A DNA stretch of 64,000 nucleotides from UBA10908 sp964608965 (GTDB taxonomy: Bacteria > Bacillota > Clostridia > Peptostreptococcales > Anaerovoracaceae). The notes beneath the pieces are model-generated. The model was given only the letters and a program-made list of their open reading frames with translations, was not told where the DNA came from and ran no database searches. The position numbers and the translations under genes are program-made. Where the stretch lies: NCBI GenBank assembly GCA_964608965.1, contig CAZSPZ010000002.1:1-64000 (forward strand), read 5' to 3'. Shown piece after piece: positions 1 to 7,431 of this stretch. Position 1 is the stretch's first letter. The number at the start of each line of letters is the position of its first letter.

Positions 1-1006
1 ACTGGGATTCCAGTTGGTCGACCGTGTAATAATTCTGCTCTTCCAGACCCACGCCGCTGATTCCGATATACGCCCTGCTGAACGTCCCCGATTCCATAAT
101 TTCTTCGACAATTGGCTTGGCTACGTTAATGGGAATGGCAAATCCCATGCCTTCGCCGCTCTCCGCTTTTGCGGTGTTGATTCCTATCACTTCTCCCTTG
201 CTGTTAAGCAAAGGTCCACCGCTGTTTCCCGAATTGATGGTGGCATCCGTCTGGATCAAGCCTTCCATCGTGGCGGCCGCAGTAGCATCGCCTATTTGTA
301 TTGAGCGATTAAGCCCGCTGATGATTCCCTGGGACATACTTCTTTCAAAGTCCAGGCCCAATGGGTTTCCGATAGCGGCAGAATAAGATCCGATGTTGAT
401 TTGATCCGAATCCCCTAAATCTGCTGCGGTAAGATTTGTGACATCCACCTTTACTACAGCCAAATCCAGGGCGGCATCGCTCCAAAGGACGGTTCCCTCT
501 ACATCCGTACCGTCGTAAAGACTTACGGTGATAGATTTTGTGTCTCCATCGTTTACGACATGGGAATTCGTTAAGATATAACCGCTTTCATCGACGATAA
601 CACCCGTGCCAACACTTTGCGCATCGTAGGTGTTACCTTCACCAAAACCATAACCAAAGCCGAAGAACGACTCATAATTCTGTTCCGTAACGGTACTGAT
701 TCCCACAACAGAAGGGAGCACTTTTGTTGCTATCGCTTCTGCGATGGTGACATCTTCGCTTACATTGATTGTGACAGCCGAAGTATCCATCCCGTTGTCG
801 CTGCGATCAAAATCAACACTGCCGGTCATAAAGTACATGGCGGCCATTCCTCCGCCAAAACCGGCGCTGAAAGCAAGCACCACAACCAATATGATTGCCA
901 CCAATTGATTCTTCCCGTTGTTTTTGATTTTGCCTTTGTGGTCTATCTCTGATTCCTTTTGATTTTCGTTGGAATTTTCTAAAATTTCTTCCTGATTGTA
1001 TTCCAT
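1..1006 (-). CDS. htrA: HtrA/DegP-type membrane-anchored serine protease (C-terminus cut by window edge)
   Basis: Trypsin-like protease that degrades or processes misfolded envelope proteins. Reading from the ATG at 1006, 335 codons are visible. An acidic cytoplasmic head (residues 1-30) is followed by one membrane segment (about 34-52), a Gly-rich stretch, then the protease domain with His149 (TNSHVV), Asp181 (DAALDLAVV) and Ser262 (GNSGGP). The sequence ends as the PDZ domain should begin. An ATG two codons upstream (1012) sits only 2 nt from the AGGGGG ribosome site; the ATG at 1006 is 8 nt away and is preferred. It is the last visible gene of the walH-walI-walJ-htrA set, an arrangement typical of Firmicutes. 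The start choice is inference; the family assignment is firm. Confidence 0.95.
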   Translation of the reverse strand, partial: MEYNQEEILENSNENQKESEIDHKGKIKNNGKNQLVAIILVVVLAFSAGFGGGMAAMYFMTGSVDFDRSDNGMDTSAVTINVSEDVTIAEAIATKVLPSVVGISTVTEQNYESFFGFGYGFGEGNTYDAQSVGTGVIVDESGYILTNSHVVNDGDTKSITVSLYDGTDVEGTVLWSDAALDLAVVKVDVTNLTAADLGDSDQINIGSYSAAIGNPLGLDFERSMSQGIISGLNRSIQIGDATAAATMEGLIQTDATINSGNSGGPLLNSKGEVIGINTAKAESGEGMGFAIPINVAKPIVEEIMESGTFSRAYIGISGVGLEEQNYYTVDQLESQ

Positions 1007-1042
1007 TGTCATTTCCCCCTTTTAATACATTCCCTTTCCGTA

Positions 1043-1849
1043 CTAAACCATATACAGAGGACTCATTTCCGTTCGTGAGAGTGCGATTAATTGAGTTTTG
1101 GCTCCTGTCATATATCCGCGTTCTCCCAGTATGTTTTCCACGGTAGCCATGGCCATTTCCGGAAAGTTATTTTCTTTGCTCAAATGCGCAAGCAACACCA
1201 TTCTGGCTTTCGTCAGGCCGCATTGTTCATCGTCGTCTAAAATAGTAGCCAGCGCTTCGGCAGCTGCAGAATTTGACAGATGTCCTCTGTTTCCCAATAT
1301 TCTCTGCTTTAGAAACCATGGATATCTTCCCATTCGAAGAATGTTTTCATCGTGGTTGGACTCCAGGACTAAAATATCCGCCTCCCTCATTTCTCTCAAA
1401 AGAGGTTCCGTCACAACACCCGTGTCTGTAACAATAGCTATTCGGCGACCTTCGCTGCTGAAAGAATAGCCGACAGGATCTCCGGAATCGTGGGACACCG
1501 GAAACGTTCGCACTTCCAAATCGCCGACAGTAAAGCAATCGCCTGTAACAAAGCAGCTGCGTTTGGATTCGGGAAGTGAAACATTCATGCCAAGAAATGT
1601 GCTTTCATTGGCATATACGGTAATATCTTTTGATTTTGAAAGGCCGGCAAGCCCTCTGATGTGATCGCTGTGTTCGTGTGTGATTAAAATGCCGCTGATT
1701 CCGTCAATCGACAAATTAAGCTGTTCCAGCCTGTTTCGAATCTGTCGTCCGCTTATTCCCGCATCGACCAGCAAAGCTGTGTTTTCCGACAAAACCACAT
1801 AACAATTGCCGCTGCTCCCGCTTGCAAGAGAACAAATTGCCATGCTCAA
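1043..1849 (-). CDS. walJ: WalJ/YycJ metallo-beta-lactamase-fold hydrolase
   Basis: A 268-residue MBL-fold protein. The metal-binding signature THEHSDH lies at residues 57-63, and further family His and Asp residues follow (PVSHDSGDP, VTDTG, LESNHD). WalJ/YycJ homologues are cytoplasmic and linked to coordination of cell division with DNA replication; the substrate is not settled, and 5'-exonuclease activity has been proposed for the family. It lies between walI (82 nt upstream) and htrA (36 nt downstream), all minus strand, so co-transcription is likely. Length matches the family. Confidence 0.93.
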   Translation of the reverse strand: MSMAICSLASGSSGNCYVVLSENTALLVDAGISGRQIRNRLEQLNLSIDGISGILITHEHSDHIRGLAGLSKSKDITVYANESTFLGMNVSLPESKRSCFVTGDCFTVGDLEVRTFPVSHDSGDPVGYSFSSEGRRIAIVTDTGVVTEPLLREMREADILVLESNHDENILRMGRYPWFLKQRILGNRGHLSNSAAAEALATILDDDEQCGLTKARMVLLAHLSKENNFPEMAMATVENILGERGYMTGAKTQLIALSRTEMSPLYMV

Positions 1850-1931
1850 TGTTTCATCCTCCCTATTATTATCTTTGCTTGTGAAGATTTTGTGTATTTC
1901 ATCTGATTGCTCCGTGGTTTTATTTTAAAAT

Positions 1932-2477
1932 TTATTCTCCGTACGCATTGACATAAAAAATCTGTTGATCTGCCGTGGTGATTTTCCAGGCCGGAACAGC
2001 TGTGTCTTCGCTTATGTCCTGCTGAAATTCACTGGTATCCACCAAGTATATCAGCTCTATTTGCGTAATGTGAAGTTGTGCCAATTTTTCTTCTTCGATA
2101 TTCGATATAACTTTTAGAAGCGCGTAAGACGCGCTGACAATATCTCTTTTGGTCTCTCCGTAAGAAAGCGGTACGATAGAAGTGTCCTTTTCCTGGGAGG
2201 CTTCCACGAGCATTCCGTCGTAGTAGACAGGCTCGCTTTCTTCTCCTGCTTCCGTCGGTGAAAATCGAACAAACAATACCGGCTTCTTTAAAATTCGGCT
2301 TGGGATTTGCGTGTCGAGTACGATTCCTTTTTCTTCGAGGAAGGATTGCGTGCTCTCTGCCGCAGCAAGCTGCTCTTTGCTTGCCTCTCTAATTTCCCCA
2401 TAATAAGCCGAAGCGATAATCAAGTTTGTTATCAGCAATGCCACGATTAATATATTTTTTGATTTTGTCCAGTCCAT
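1932..2477 (-). CDS. walI: WalI/YycI-like membrane-anchored regulator
   Basis: A 181-residue protein with a short cytoplasmic N-terminus, one membrane helix (about residues 8-25) and an extracytoplasmic domain. In Bacillus, YycI and YycH form a complex that restrains the WalK sensor kinase. Assignment rests on membrane topology, size and position between walH and walJ; sequence identity to characterised YycI is probably low. The C-terminal stretch (PAWKITTADQQIFYVNAYGE) is typical of the YycI fold. It begins 19 nt after walH ends. No walK is visible in this window. Confidence 0.82.
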   Translation of the reverse strand: MDWTKSKNILIVALLITNLIIASAYYGEIREASKEQLAAAESTQSFLEEKGIVLDTQIPSRILKKPVLFVRFSPTEAGEESEPVYYDGMLVEASQEKDTSIVPLSYGETKRDIVSASYALLKVISNIEEEKLAQLHITQIELIYLVDTSEFQQDISEDTAVPAWKITTADQQIFYVNAYGE

Positions 2478-2496
2478 ATCGCTTTAACCTTTGCTG

Positions 2497-3933
2497 TTAC
2501 TCGCTCAGACCGATCGGTCTTGCTTCGTAAAGAGAGAAATAAAACCGCTGGTCATTGTTCATGTGAATAATCCAGGCGGGTTGAAGATTTTGATCGTTCT
2601 GAACGCGGACGAGCCCGGTCTGCACAGATACAACCGAATCGGCTACATATTCGAACGCCTCTTCGCTGTTGATCGTAAGCATGCTGTCGTTCATCACATT
2701 GTATATATGGTTACAATTTTGCGCAATGACGTTTGCCGGATCCTGTGTCGGCTTTGGCGCGGTATCATAAGCTTCTTCGGGCGCGACTGAAATGACGTCT
2801 CTCTTATAATAAGCCACTTGTCCTGCCAATATCTCTATTTCAATCGATTCTCCGTTTTCATAAAATACTTCTTGTCCCAATATTTTGACGCCAAAGGAAA
2901 AATGATACCCCTTCTTTCTTTCGTCGGCAATATCCTGCACATTCTTTAAATAAAACTCTATCGCCTGACCATCCAGACTGCTCCAGGTTCCGTGCATGGC
3001 GACAAAAGACAATGCCGTCTCCAGGTCGCCGAAAAATCCTGCGGAAATACCTTCTACCGTCGCATTTTTATATTCAAAAACTCCGTCGATGCCGGTAAAG
3101 AAAGTCTTTTGTCCGTATCCGTACATGTAGGTAACGTTTCCGAAGCTGTCCGTAATTCTTCTGACGAAATCAAAATTTTCCCCGAAAAGCGATTCGGCCA
3201 GAGCTTGTCTTACATTTTCGCTGGCTTCTTCCGACTCTTCGTAATATTCGACAGGAATTAAATTACTGCTTACCGCCAAAGGAATAAGGGCCGTGTTGTC
3301 GCCGCCTGAAATATTTCCGATCGTATAATATGAAGTCAGCAATTCATCTTGTATGCTCAAAAACTGATCCTCAACGACGGTGCTTTCTTTGTCTGCCACC
3401 AAACGGTAATATCTGTCCTTTTTTTGATCATAAATAAAAATGCTTTCCTTTGCCGCTTCGGAAAAGGAAATGCTGTTCATAAATTCTACGGTATCAAAAC
3501 CCGTGGCCCGATTAATATCATAATGCGAGCATACTTCGTTAAAGGGAAGCCCGTAATCAAAGGATATGATGACGGATTGATAGCCGGCTATCGCTTCTTG
3601 ATACTGTTGGGCGGTAACCTCACTTACAAGGACGCTGTCGGAATTGCCCAAAGTGCGCAGTTCAGATAAAGCGGCATAAAAGCTTTGATCCAAATCTTCG
3701 GCGGCCAACTTGTATGAGCCGTCACCCTGGCTATATATGACACTTTTGGGTATCAAAAGAGCTTCGATTTGGGGGGGCTCGACTTCTTCCTGCGAAAGAA
3801 TGGAGGGTAATCGAAAAGTGCTTTCGGAATCCAAACTCCAAAGCAAATATAAAAATAGTATTGTTGTGAAAAACAATACTACCAATATTAAAGTCTTCAC
3901 AAATTCGATGCGTTTAACTCTTTGCTCGCTCAT
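2497..3933 (-). CDS. walH: WalH/YycH-like membrane-anchored regulator
   Basis: A 478-residue protein with one N-terminal membrane helix (about residues 13-31) and a large extracytoplasmic part. YycH family members act with YycI to tune WalK signalling in cell-wall homeostasis. Evidence is size, topology, the C-terminal repeat-like segment (PAWIIHMNNDQRFYFSLYEARPIGL) that mirrors the WalI C-terminus, and the order walH-walI-walJ-htrA. The ATG follows a weak AGGCGAG site. The gene starts 8 nt after the stop of the secreted protein gene at 3942, so both probably share a transcript. Confidence 0.85.
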   Translation of the reverse strand: MSEQRVKRIEFVKTLILVVLFFTTILFLYLLWSLDSESTFRLPSILSQEEVEPPQIEALLIPKSVIYSQGDGSYKLAAEDLDQSFYAALSELRTLGNSDSVLVSEVTAQQYQEAIAGYQSVIISFDYGLPFNEVCSHYDINRATGFDTVEFMNSISFSEAAKESIFIYDQKKDRYYRLVADKESTVVEDQFLSIQDELLTSYYTIGNISGGDNTALIPLAVSSNLIPVEYYEESEEASENVRQALAESLFGENFDFVRRITDSFGNVTYMYGYGQKTFFTGIDGVFEYKNATVEGISAGFFGDLETALSFVAMHGTWSSLDGQAIEFYLKNVQDIADERKKGYHFSFGVKILGQEVFYENGESIEIEILAGQVAYYKRDVISVAPEEAYDTAPKPTQDPANVIAQNCNHIYNVMNDSMLTINSEEAFEYVADSVVSVQTGLVRVQNDQNLQPAWIIHMNNDQRFYFSLYEARPIGLSE

Positions 3934-3941
3934 CGGCTCGC

Positions 3942-4565
3942 CTATCTGAATATACTTTTAAGCAAATTCTGGAGAAATTGCAATGCTCCCGTTTGTGGCG
4001 TCTCGAATATATTGCGCTTTTCCTCTACGGGCTTCGTCTTGATAGCAACAAGACTGTTTATTGTTTCTGTGGTCAGTCCTGCTGAATCCACAGTATCCAC
4101 CTGAACTCTGTATAGGCCCGGTGTTACGTTGTTGATCTGCTTTGTATAAAACCCAAGCTGGCTTGTACATGCATAGTTGGCCGCTTCGCCTATAATAAAA
4201 CTGGCATACGACTTTACTGCGGTACCGTCGCTCAAAGTTGTCGCTGCAGAAACAGTCGCCGCGTTCACAGTTGTTGTGCTTGTAACTTGAGCGCTGGGTC
4301 CGCTTGCAATAAGGCCCAGATCTTCTTCTGTAATATTTGTAACGTTGACGGAAACATAGTCTTCGCTGCTTTTATCTTTTTCTTCGTATACGGCGACTCG
4401 AACGGTTTTAGGCTCTGTGATCTTTACAGAAACGAGGAAATTGTCTGAATAGATAATAGTATTTGTCGCAGGGCTGACAATAGCAGCTGCGCCGGCAAAT
4501 ACAACATTACTGCAAATCATAACCAATATCATGATGAAAGCTGCTGCACGTCCTAATCTTTTCAA
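3942..4565 (-). CDS. Secreted protein of unknown function, TTG start
   Basis: I do not recognise this family. The product is 207 residues from a TTG at 4565, chosen because a strong GGAGGA lies 9-10 nt upstream and the sequence then begins as a classic signal peptide (MKRLGRAAAF, hydrophobic core, NVVFAGAAA cleavage region). An ATG 18 codons further upstream would put charged residues ahead of the signal and has no ribosome site. The mature part is rich in Thr, Val and Ser and reads as beta-strand, like an Ig-type or cell-surface module. It precedes walH by 8 nt, suggesting an envelope role. It could be a lineage-specific partner of the WalHI system; that is inference. Confidence 0.75.
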   Translation of the reverse strand: MKRLGRAAAFIMILVMICSNVVFAGAAAIVSPATNTIIYSDNFLVSVKITEPKTVRVAVYEEKDKSSEDYVSVNVTNITEEDLGLIASGPSAQVTSTTTVNAATVSAATTLSDGTAVKSYASFIIGEAANYACTSQLGFYTKQINNVTPGLYRVQVDTVDSAGLTTETINSLVAIKTKPVEEKRNIFETPQTGALQFLQNLLKSIFR

Positions 4566-4654
4566 AACGAATGTTCCTCCTTTCCTAAAATTTCGATGCT
4601 CTTGTATCGTATCATTCATCTCTTTGGAAAATATATTTCCAGAGCTCTTTACAA

Positions 4655-4683
4655 AGTATACATTTTTAGTGTTACAGACATGT
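4655..4683 (-). promoter_or_regulatory. Possible -10 element for the secreted protein-wal operon
   Basis: The minus strand reads TATACT at 4660-4655, preceded directly by TG. The matching -35 region (4683-4678, ACATGT) is poor. Position, about 90 nt before the TTG start, is reasonable. Weak support. Confidence 0.3.
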
Positions 4684-4703
4684 TACGAGGGAATTAAGAC
4701 GGT

Positions 4704-4739
4704 TTTACAAATAGCATATTCCTTGTTATAATTGAAAAA
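4704..4739 (+). promoter_or_regulatory. Promoter of the RNase H-HAD gene, predicting a leaderless mRNA
   Basis: TTTACA at 4704-4709, a 17-nt spacer, and a perfect TATAAT at 4727-4732. The expected start of transcription, 7 nt after the -10, is position 4739, which is the A of the ATG. No ribosome-binding site lies upstream of that ATG. Sequence match is direct; leaderless translation is inference. Confidence 0.65.
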
Positions 4740-5983
4740 TGAAAAATGTAAATATATACACAGACGGAGCGTGCTCCGGCAATCAAAACGAAATAAATAT
4801 AGGCGGTTGGGGCTGTATCCTGGAATACGGTCAGCACAAAAAAGAACTCTATGGCGGAGAATTAAACACGACAAATAACCGTATGGAGTTGCTGGCTCTT
4901 ATTTCCGGACTTTCGGCACTGAAAGAGACGGGCCTTCACATCAGAATTTTTTCGGACAGTGCTTATGTTGTAGAATGCTTCAGAAGCAAGTGGCACGAGA
5001 AGTGGCAGTCGAACGGTTGGATGACCTCCGGGAAAAAGCCGGTGGAGAATCAGGATCTCTGGAAAACACTGCTGGATGCTGTAGCAAAGCACCATGTTTC
5101 TTTCTATCGCGTAAAAGGACATATGAACCTTAAGGCCGATAGCAAAGTCCTGGACAAAGCTTACGAAGCTTTCATAAAACTGAACGGAAAGTTTACATTT
5201 GATGAATTCTTTTACATCGTGGAGCAAAATATTCGAGTGGATAAATTGGCAAATAAATATATAGATGAATGTCGCTGCGGCGAAGAAGAAAAGGAGAGCA
5301 AAATGGGTTCCGAAAAAAACGATAAGGACGGCAACATCCTCCATCAATCGCGTCCGGCCGTTTTATTTGACTTGGACGGTACCTTATGGGATTCGGCCAA
5401 GCAAGTCGGCGAATCGTGGAATATAGCGTTAAAAGAGTTCACTGATCTCGATTTTAATTTTACGACAAAAATGATACGTCAGAGCATGGGAAGAGTCTTG
5501 GAAGAAATCGCACTGATGTGGTTCCCTGAATTGCCCGAAGAAAAAAGAATTCAAATCATACGCAGGGCTACCGACGTTGAACTGGAGTATTTAAAAACCC
5601 ATCCGGGGAAACTGTTCCCCAAAACGGAAAAGACGTTAAAAGAGCTATCGAAGAATTATGATCTCTTTGTCGTGAGCAACTGCCAGGTGGGATACATCGA
5701 AGGCTTTTTCGAAGGAACCGGGCTCAAAAAGTATTTTATTGACTACGAGTGCGCCGGCAACACCGGCAAGCCAAAAGCAGACAATATAAAATTAGTCATG
5801 CAGCGCAATCACTTGACACGCTGTCTGTATGTGGGCGACACGCAAAAGGATTGCGATGCTTCGGATCTCGCCGGCATTCCTTTCGTTCACGCTGCCTACG
5901 GCTTTGGAGAAATTAACAAGCCCGTTCCCAAAGTAGAAGCGTTCGAAGACTTAATTCCTTTTGTAAATGCGTTTTTTGAGTAA
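4739..5983 (+). CDS. RNase H1 - HAD phosphatase fusion protein
   Basis: A 414-residue two-domain protein. Residues 1-180 are ribonuclease H type 1 (cleaves RNA in RNA-DNA hybrids): metal ligands Asp9 (YTDGACSG), Glu50 (NNRMELLA), Asp73 (FSDSAY) and Asp168 (VDKLAN) are present, as is His128 (VKGH). About 37 residues separate the VKGH loop from the last Asp, where about 10 are usual, so there is an insertion. Residues 205-414 are a HAD-superfamily hydrolase of the phosphoglycolate phosphatase type: nucleophile Asp211 (FDLDGT), Ser313-Asn314, Lys344 and Asp367/Asp371 (GDTQKDCD). The linker (about 176-204) is charged and contains an in-frame ATG at 5303 with AGGAG 6 nt upstream, so the HAD part may also be made alone. 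The gene runs against the replication-aligned polarity of its neighbours. Confidence 0.9.
   Translation: MKNVNIYTDGACSGNQNEINIGGWGCILEYGQHKKELYGGELNTTNNRMELLALISGLSALKETGLHIRIFSDSAYVVECFRSKWHEKWQSNGWMTSGKKPVENQDLWKTLLDAVAKHHVSFYRVKGHMNLKADSKVLDKAYEAFIKLNGKFTFDEFFYIVEQNIRVDKLANKYIDECRCGEEEKESKMGSEKNDKDGNILHQSRPAVLFDLDGTLWDSAKQVGESWNIALKEFTDLDFNFTTKMIRQSMGRVLEEIALMWFPELPEEKRIQIIRRATDVELEYLKTHPGKLFPKTEKTLKELSKNYDLFVVSNCQVGYIEGFFEGTGLKKYFIDYECAGNTGKPKADNIKLVMQRNHLTRCLYVGDTQKDCDASDLAGIPFVHAAYGFGEINKPVPKVEAFEDLIPFVNAFFE
5303..5983 (+). other. Possible internal translation start giving a free HAD phosphatase
   Basis: Inside the fusion gene, AAGGAGAG is followed 5-6 nt later by an in-frame ATG (codon 189). 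It lies in the linker, exactly between the two domains, and would yield a complete 226-residue HAD protein. The site may be a relic of two once-separate genes or an active start. Confidence 0.45.
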
Positions 5984-6070
5984 ATCGCCTATTAACGATG
6001 TGGTTTTGTTGCCTGCGTAAATTGCCTATTACCTCTTTGGTTTTCGCGTTTAGGCAAATCGCCTATTAAC
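5982..6070. repeat. Degenerate 37-bp tandem repeat, 2.4 copies
   Basis: The 15-mer AAATCGCCTATTAAC occurs at 5982 and 6056, with a variant (AAATTGCCTATTACC) at 6019, giving an exact 37-bp period. The rest of each unit is less alike apart from a shared GGTTTT. It sits between the HAD stop codon and the terminator. Function unknown. Confidence 0.7.
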
Positions 6071-6084
6071 TGTTTATTAAAAAT

Positions 6085-6118
6085 AAAGGAGCGCTGCCTG
6101 TTTGGCAGCGCTCCTTTT
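6085..6118. terminator. Bidirectional intrinsic terminator
   Basis: A 14-bp stem (6085-6098 with 6104-6117), GC-rich at its centre (GGAGCGCTGCC), with a TGTTT loop. T-runs follow on the plus strand and A-runs precede it, so it can end both the rightward RNase H-HAD transcript and the leftward sugar-acid operon. Confidence 0.92.
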
Positions 6119-6127
6119 CATTTTGTG

Positions 6128-7408
6128 TTAGAACTTTATAAACGGCGTAAAATCAAAGGGTTTTGAACCAAGGATTTCTTCTTCTGCCCTAGTCAGCGTA
6201 TTGATGATGTGGATTGCCTGGCCGTTCTTGGGCGGTCCTTGTTTTATGGCAGCGGCCCCTCCCGCTATGCCCATATCCGCGACAGGGTCGTCGTTTACCC
6301 CGCCGGCACGGATAGAGGGGACAGAAAACATCCCGTGGTCCACTGCGAATTTTTGAGCGCTCATTGCTTCTGTTACAGTGCCGACTTGATTCGGTTTAAA
6401 AACAAACGAGCCGCAGGCGCCTAAATCCAATGCCTTTTTTAAACGGTCAATGTTTGTAACCGTAAGATCGTCTCCGCATAAAACGGTTCTGTTCAAAACC
6501 TTGGAGGCTTTCACCCATCCGTCCCAGTCGTTTTCATCGACCGGATCTTCGATATATAAGAAATTATACTTTTCGGTAAGCTCTTTCAGGCGACCCAGCA
6601 TCTCGTCCAGATCCATCTCTTTTCCGAGGTAATCATAGGTACCGCGCTCCGGAATATATATTTCGCTGAACGCGCAATCCGCATGGAAAGCGATTTTGTT
6701 CTCGTACCCTGCACGCACCGCCGTCTCGTATAAAAGATCGAATGCCACCATAAAATCCGGGCTTGGACAGACAAAGGCGGATTGGACACCCGGTTCCGCC
6801 CTGCGTCCCCCCTGATATTCTTTGATTACTTCGGGAAGGATTTTATACATCTTACAAAGGATATGTGTTGCCTCTGCAATACTGTCTACTTTGTAGGGAA
6901 TCACCGTACATTCCTGCATGGGCATGGTATCTTTTTCGTAACTCCCGCCTGCAAACATGTCGGAGGTTGGAAGCGGTATCGTTTTTATTTCGCCCGGGTT
7001 AAGATATTTATATTGAGGCAGCCGCAGCGTGTTTGCCGCTGCGCGCATAACGGCCAAAGATACGCTGTAAGTTACATTGCCTCCCAGTTTGGATTTATTC
7101 GGAGTCCCGTCCAGGTTACATAAAAAGTCGTCCAAGCCCTTTTGATCCATGACATCCATGCCCTTGATGGCCGGAAACACAACGTCTTCTGCCATTTGGA
7201 CCGCCTTAAAAACGCCGTTGCCGTTGTGCCAATCAGGATCGCCGTCGCGCAAAACGAAGGCTTCGTGCTCGCCCGCGGAAATCCCCGACGGAGAAGAGGC
7301 CCGGCCAAGGATCCCTTCTTCCGTGTAAATATCCACCTCCAGAATCGGCTTTCCTTTGCAGTCGATTCCGGCTCTTGCTTTCATTGATTGAATACTTGTA
7401 CTTTTCAT
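6128..7408 (-). CDS. Divergent enolase homologue with altered active site
   Basis: A 426-residue full-length enolase-family protein. Conserved parts: the phosphate-side loop PSGISAG (Ser44), Glu166 (MQEC), metal ligands Asp243, Glu287 (IEDPVDENDW) and Asp313/314 (GDDLTVTN), Lys338 (FKPNQVG) and Lys389. Altered parts, by my alignment to enolase: the GDEGG motif carrying the catalytic acid Glu211 reads GVQSA, His159 is replaced by Tyr157, and SHRSGE reads SIRAGG. A normal 2-phosphoglycerate to PEP reaction is therefore uncertain. It is the last gene of a tight operon after an enolase-superfamily dehydratase and a glycerate 2-kinase whose product is 2-phosphoglycerate, so it could act on that or on a related substrate. 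A housekeeping enolase is presumably encoded elsewhere. Confidence 0.85.
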   Translation of the reverse strand: MKSTSIQSMKARAGIDCKGKPILEVDIYTEEGILGRASSPSGISAGEHEAFVLRDGDPDWHNGNGVFKAVQMAEDVVFPAIKGMDVMDQKGLDDFLCNLDGTPNKSKLGGNVTYSVSLAVMRAAANTLRLPQYKYLNPGEIKTIPLPTSDMFAGGSYEKDTMPMQECTVIPYKVDSIAEATHILCKMYKILPEVIKEYQGGRRAEPGVQSAFVCPSPDFMVAFDLLYETAVRAGYENKIAFHADCAFSEIYIPERGTYDYLGKEMDLDEMLGRLKELTEKYNFLYIEDPVDENDWDGWVKASKVLNRTVLCGDDLTVTNIDRLKKALDLGACGSFVFKPNQVGTVTEAMSAQKFAVDHGMFSVPSIRAGGVNDDPVADMGIAGGAAAIKQGPPKNGQAIHIINTLTRAEEEILGSKPFDFTPFIKF

Positions 7409-7431
7409 TTTGTCTTCCTTCTTTCGCAGTA

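Noticed and set aside
5982..6070. Possible CRISPR remnant (regular 37-bp spacing)
   Set aside because: Only 15 bp are conserved, there are 2.4 units, no cas genes, and the intervening parts are partly alike. A minisatellite fits better.
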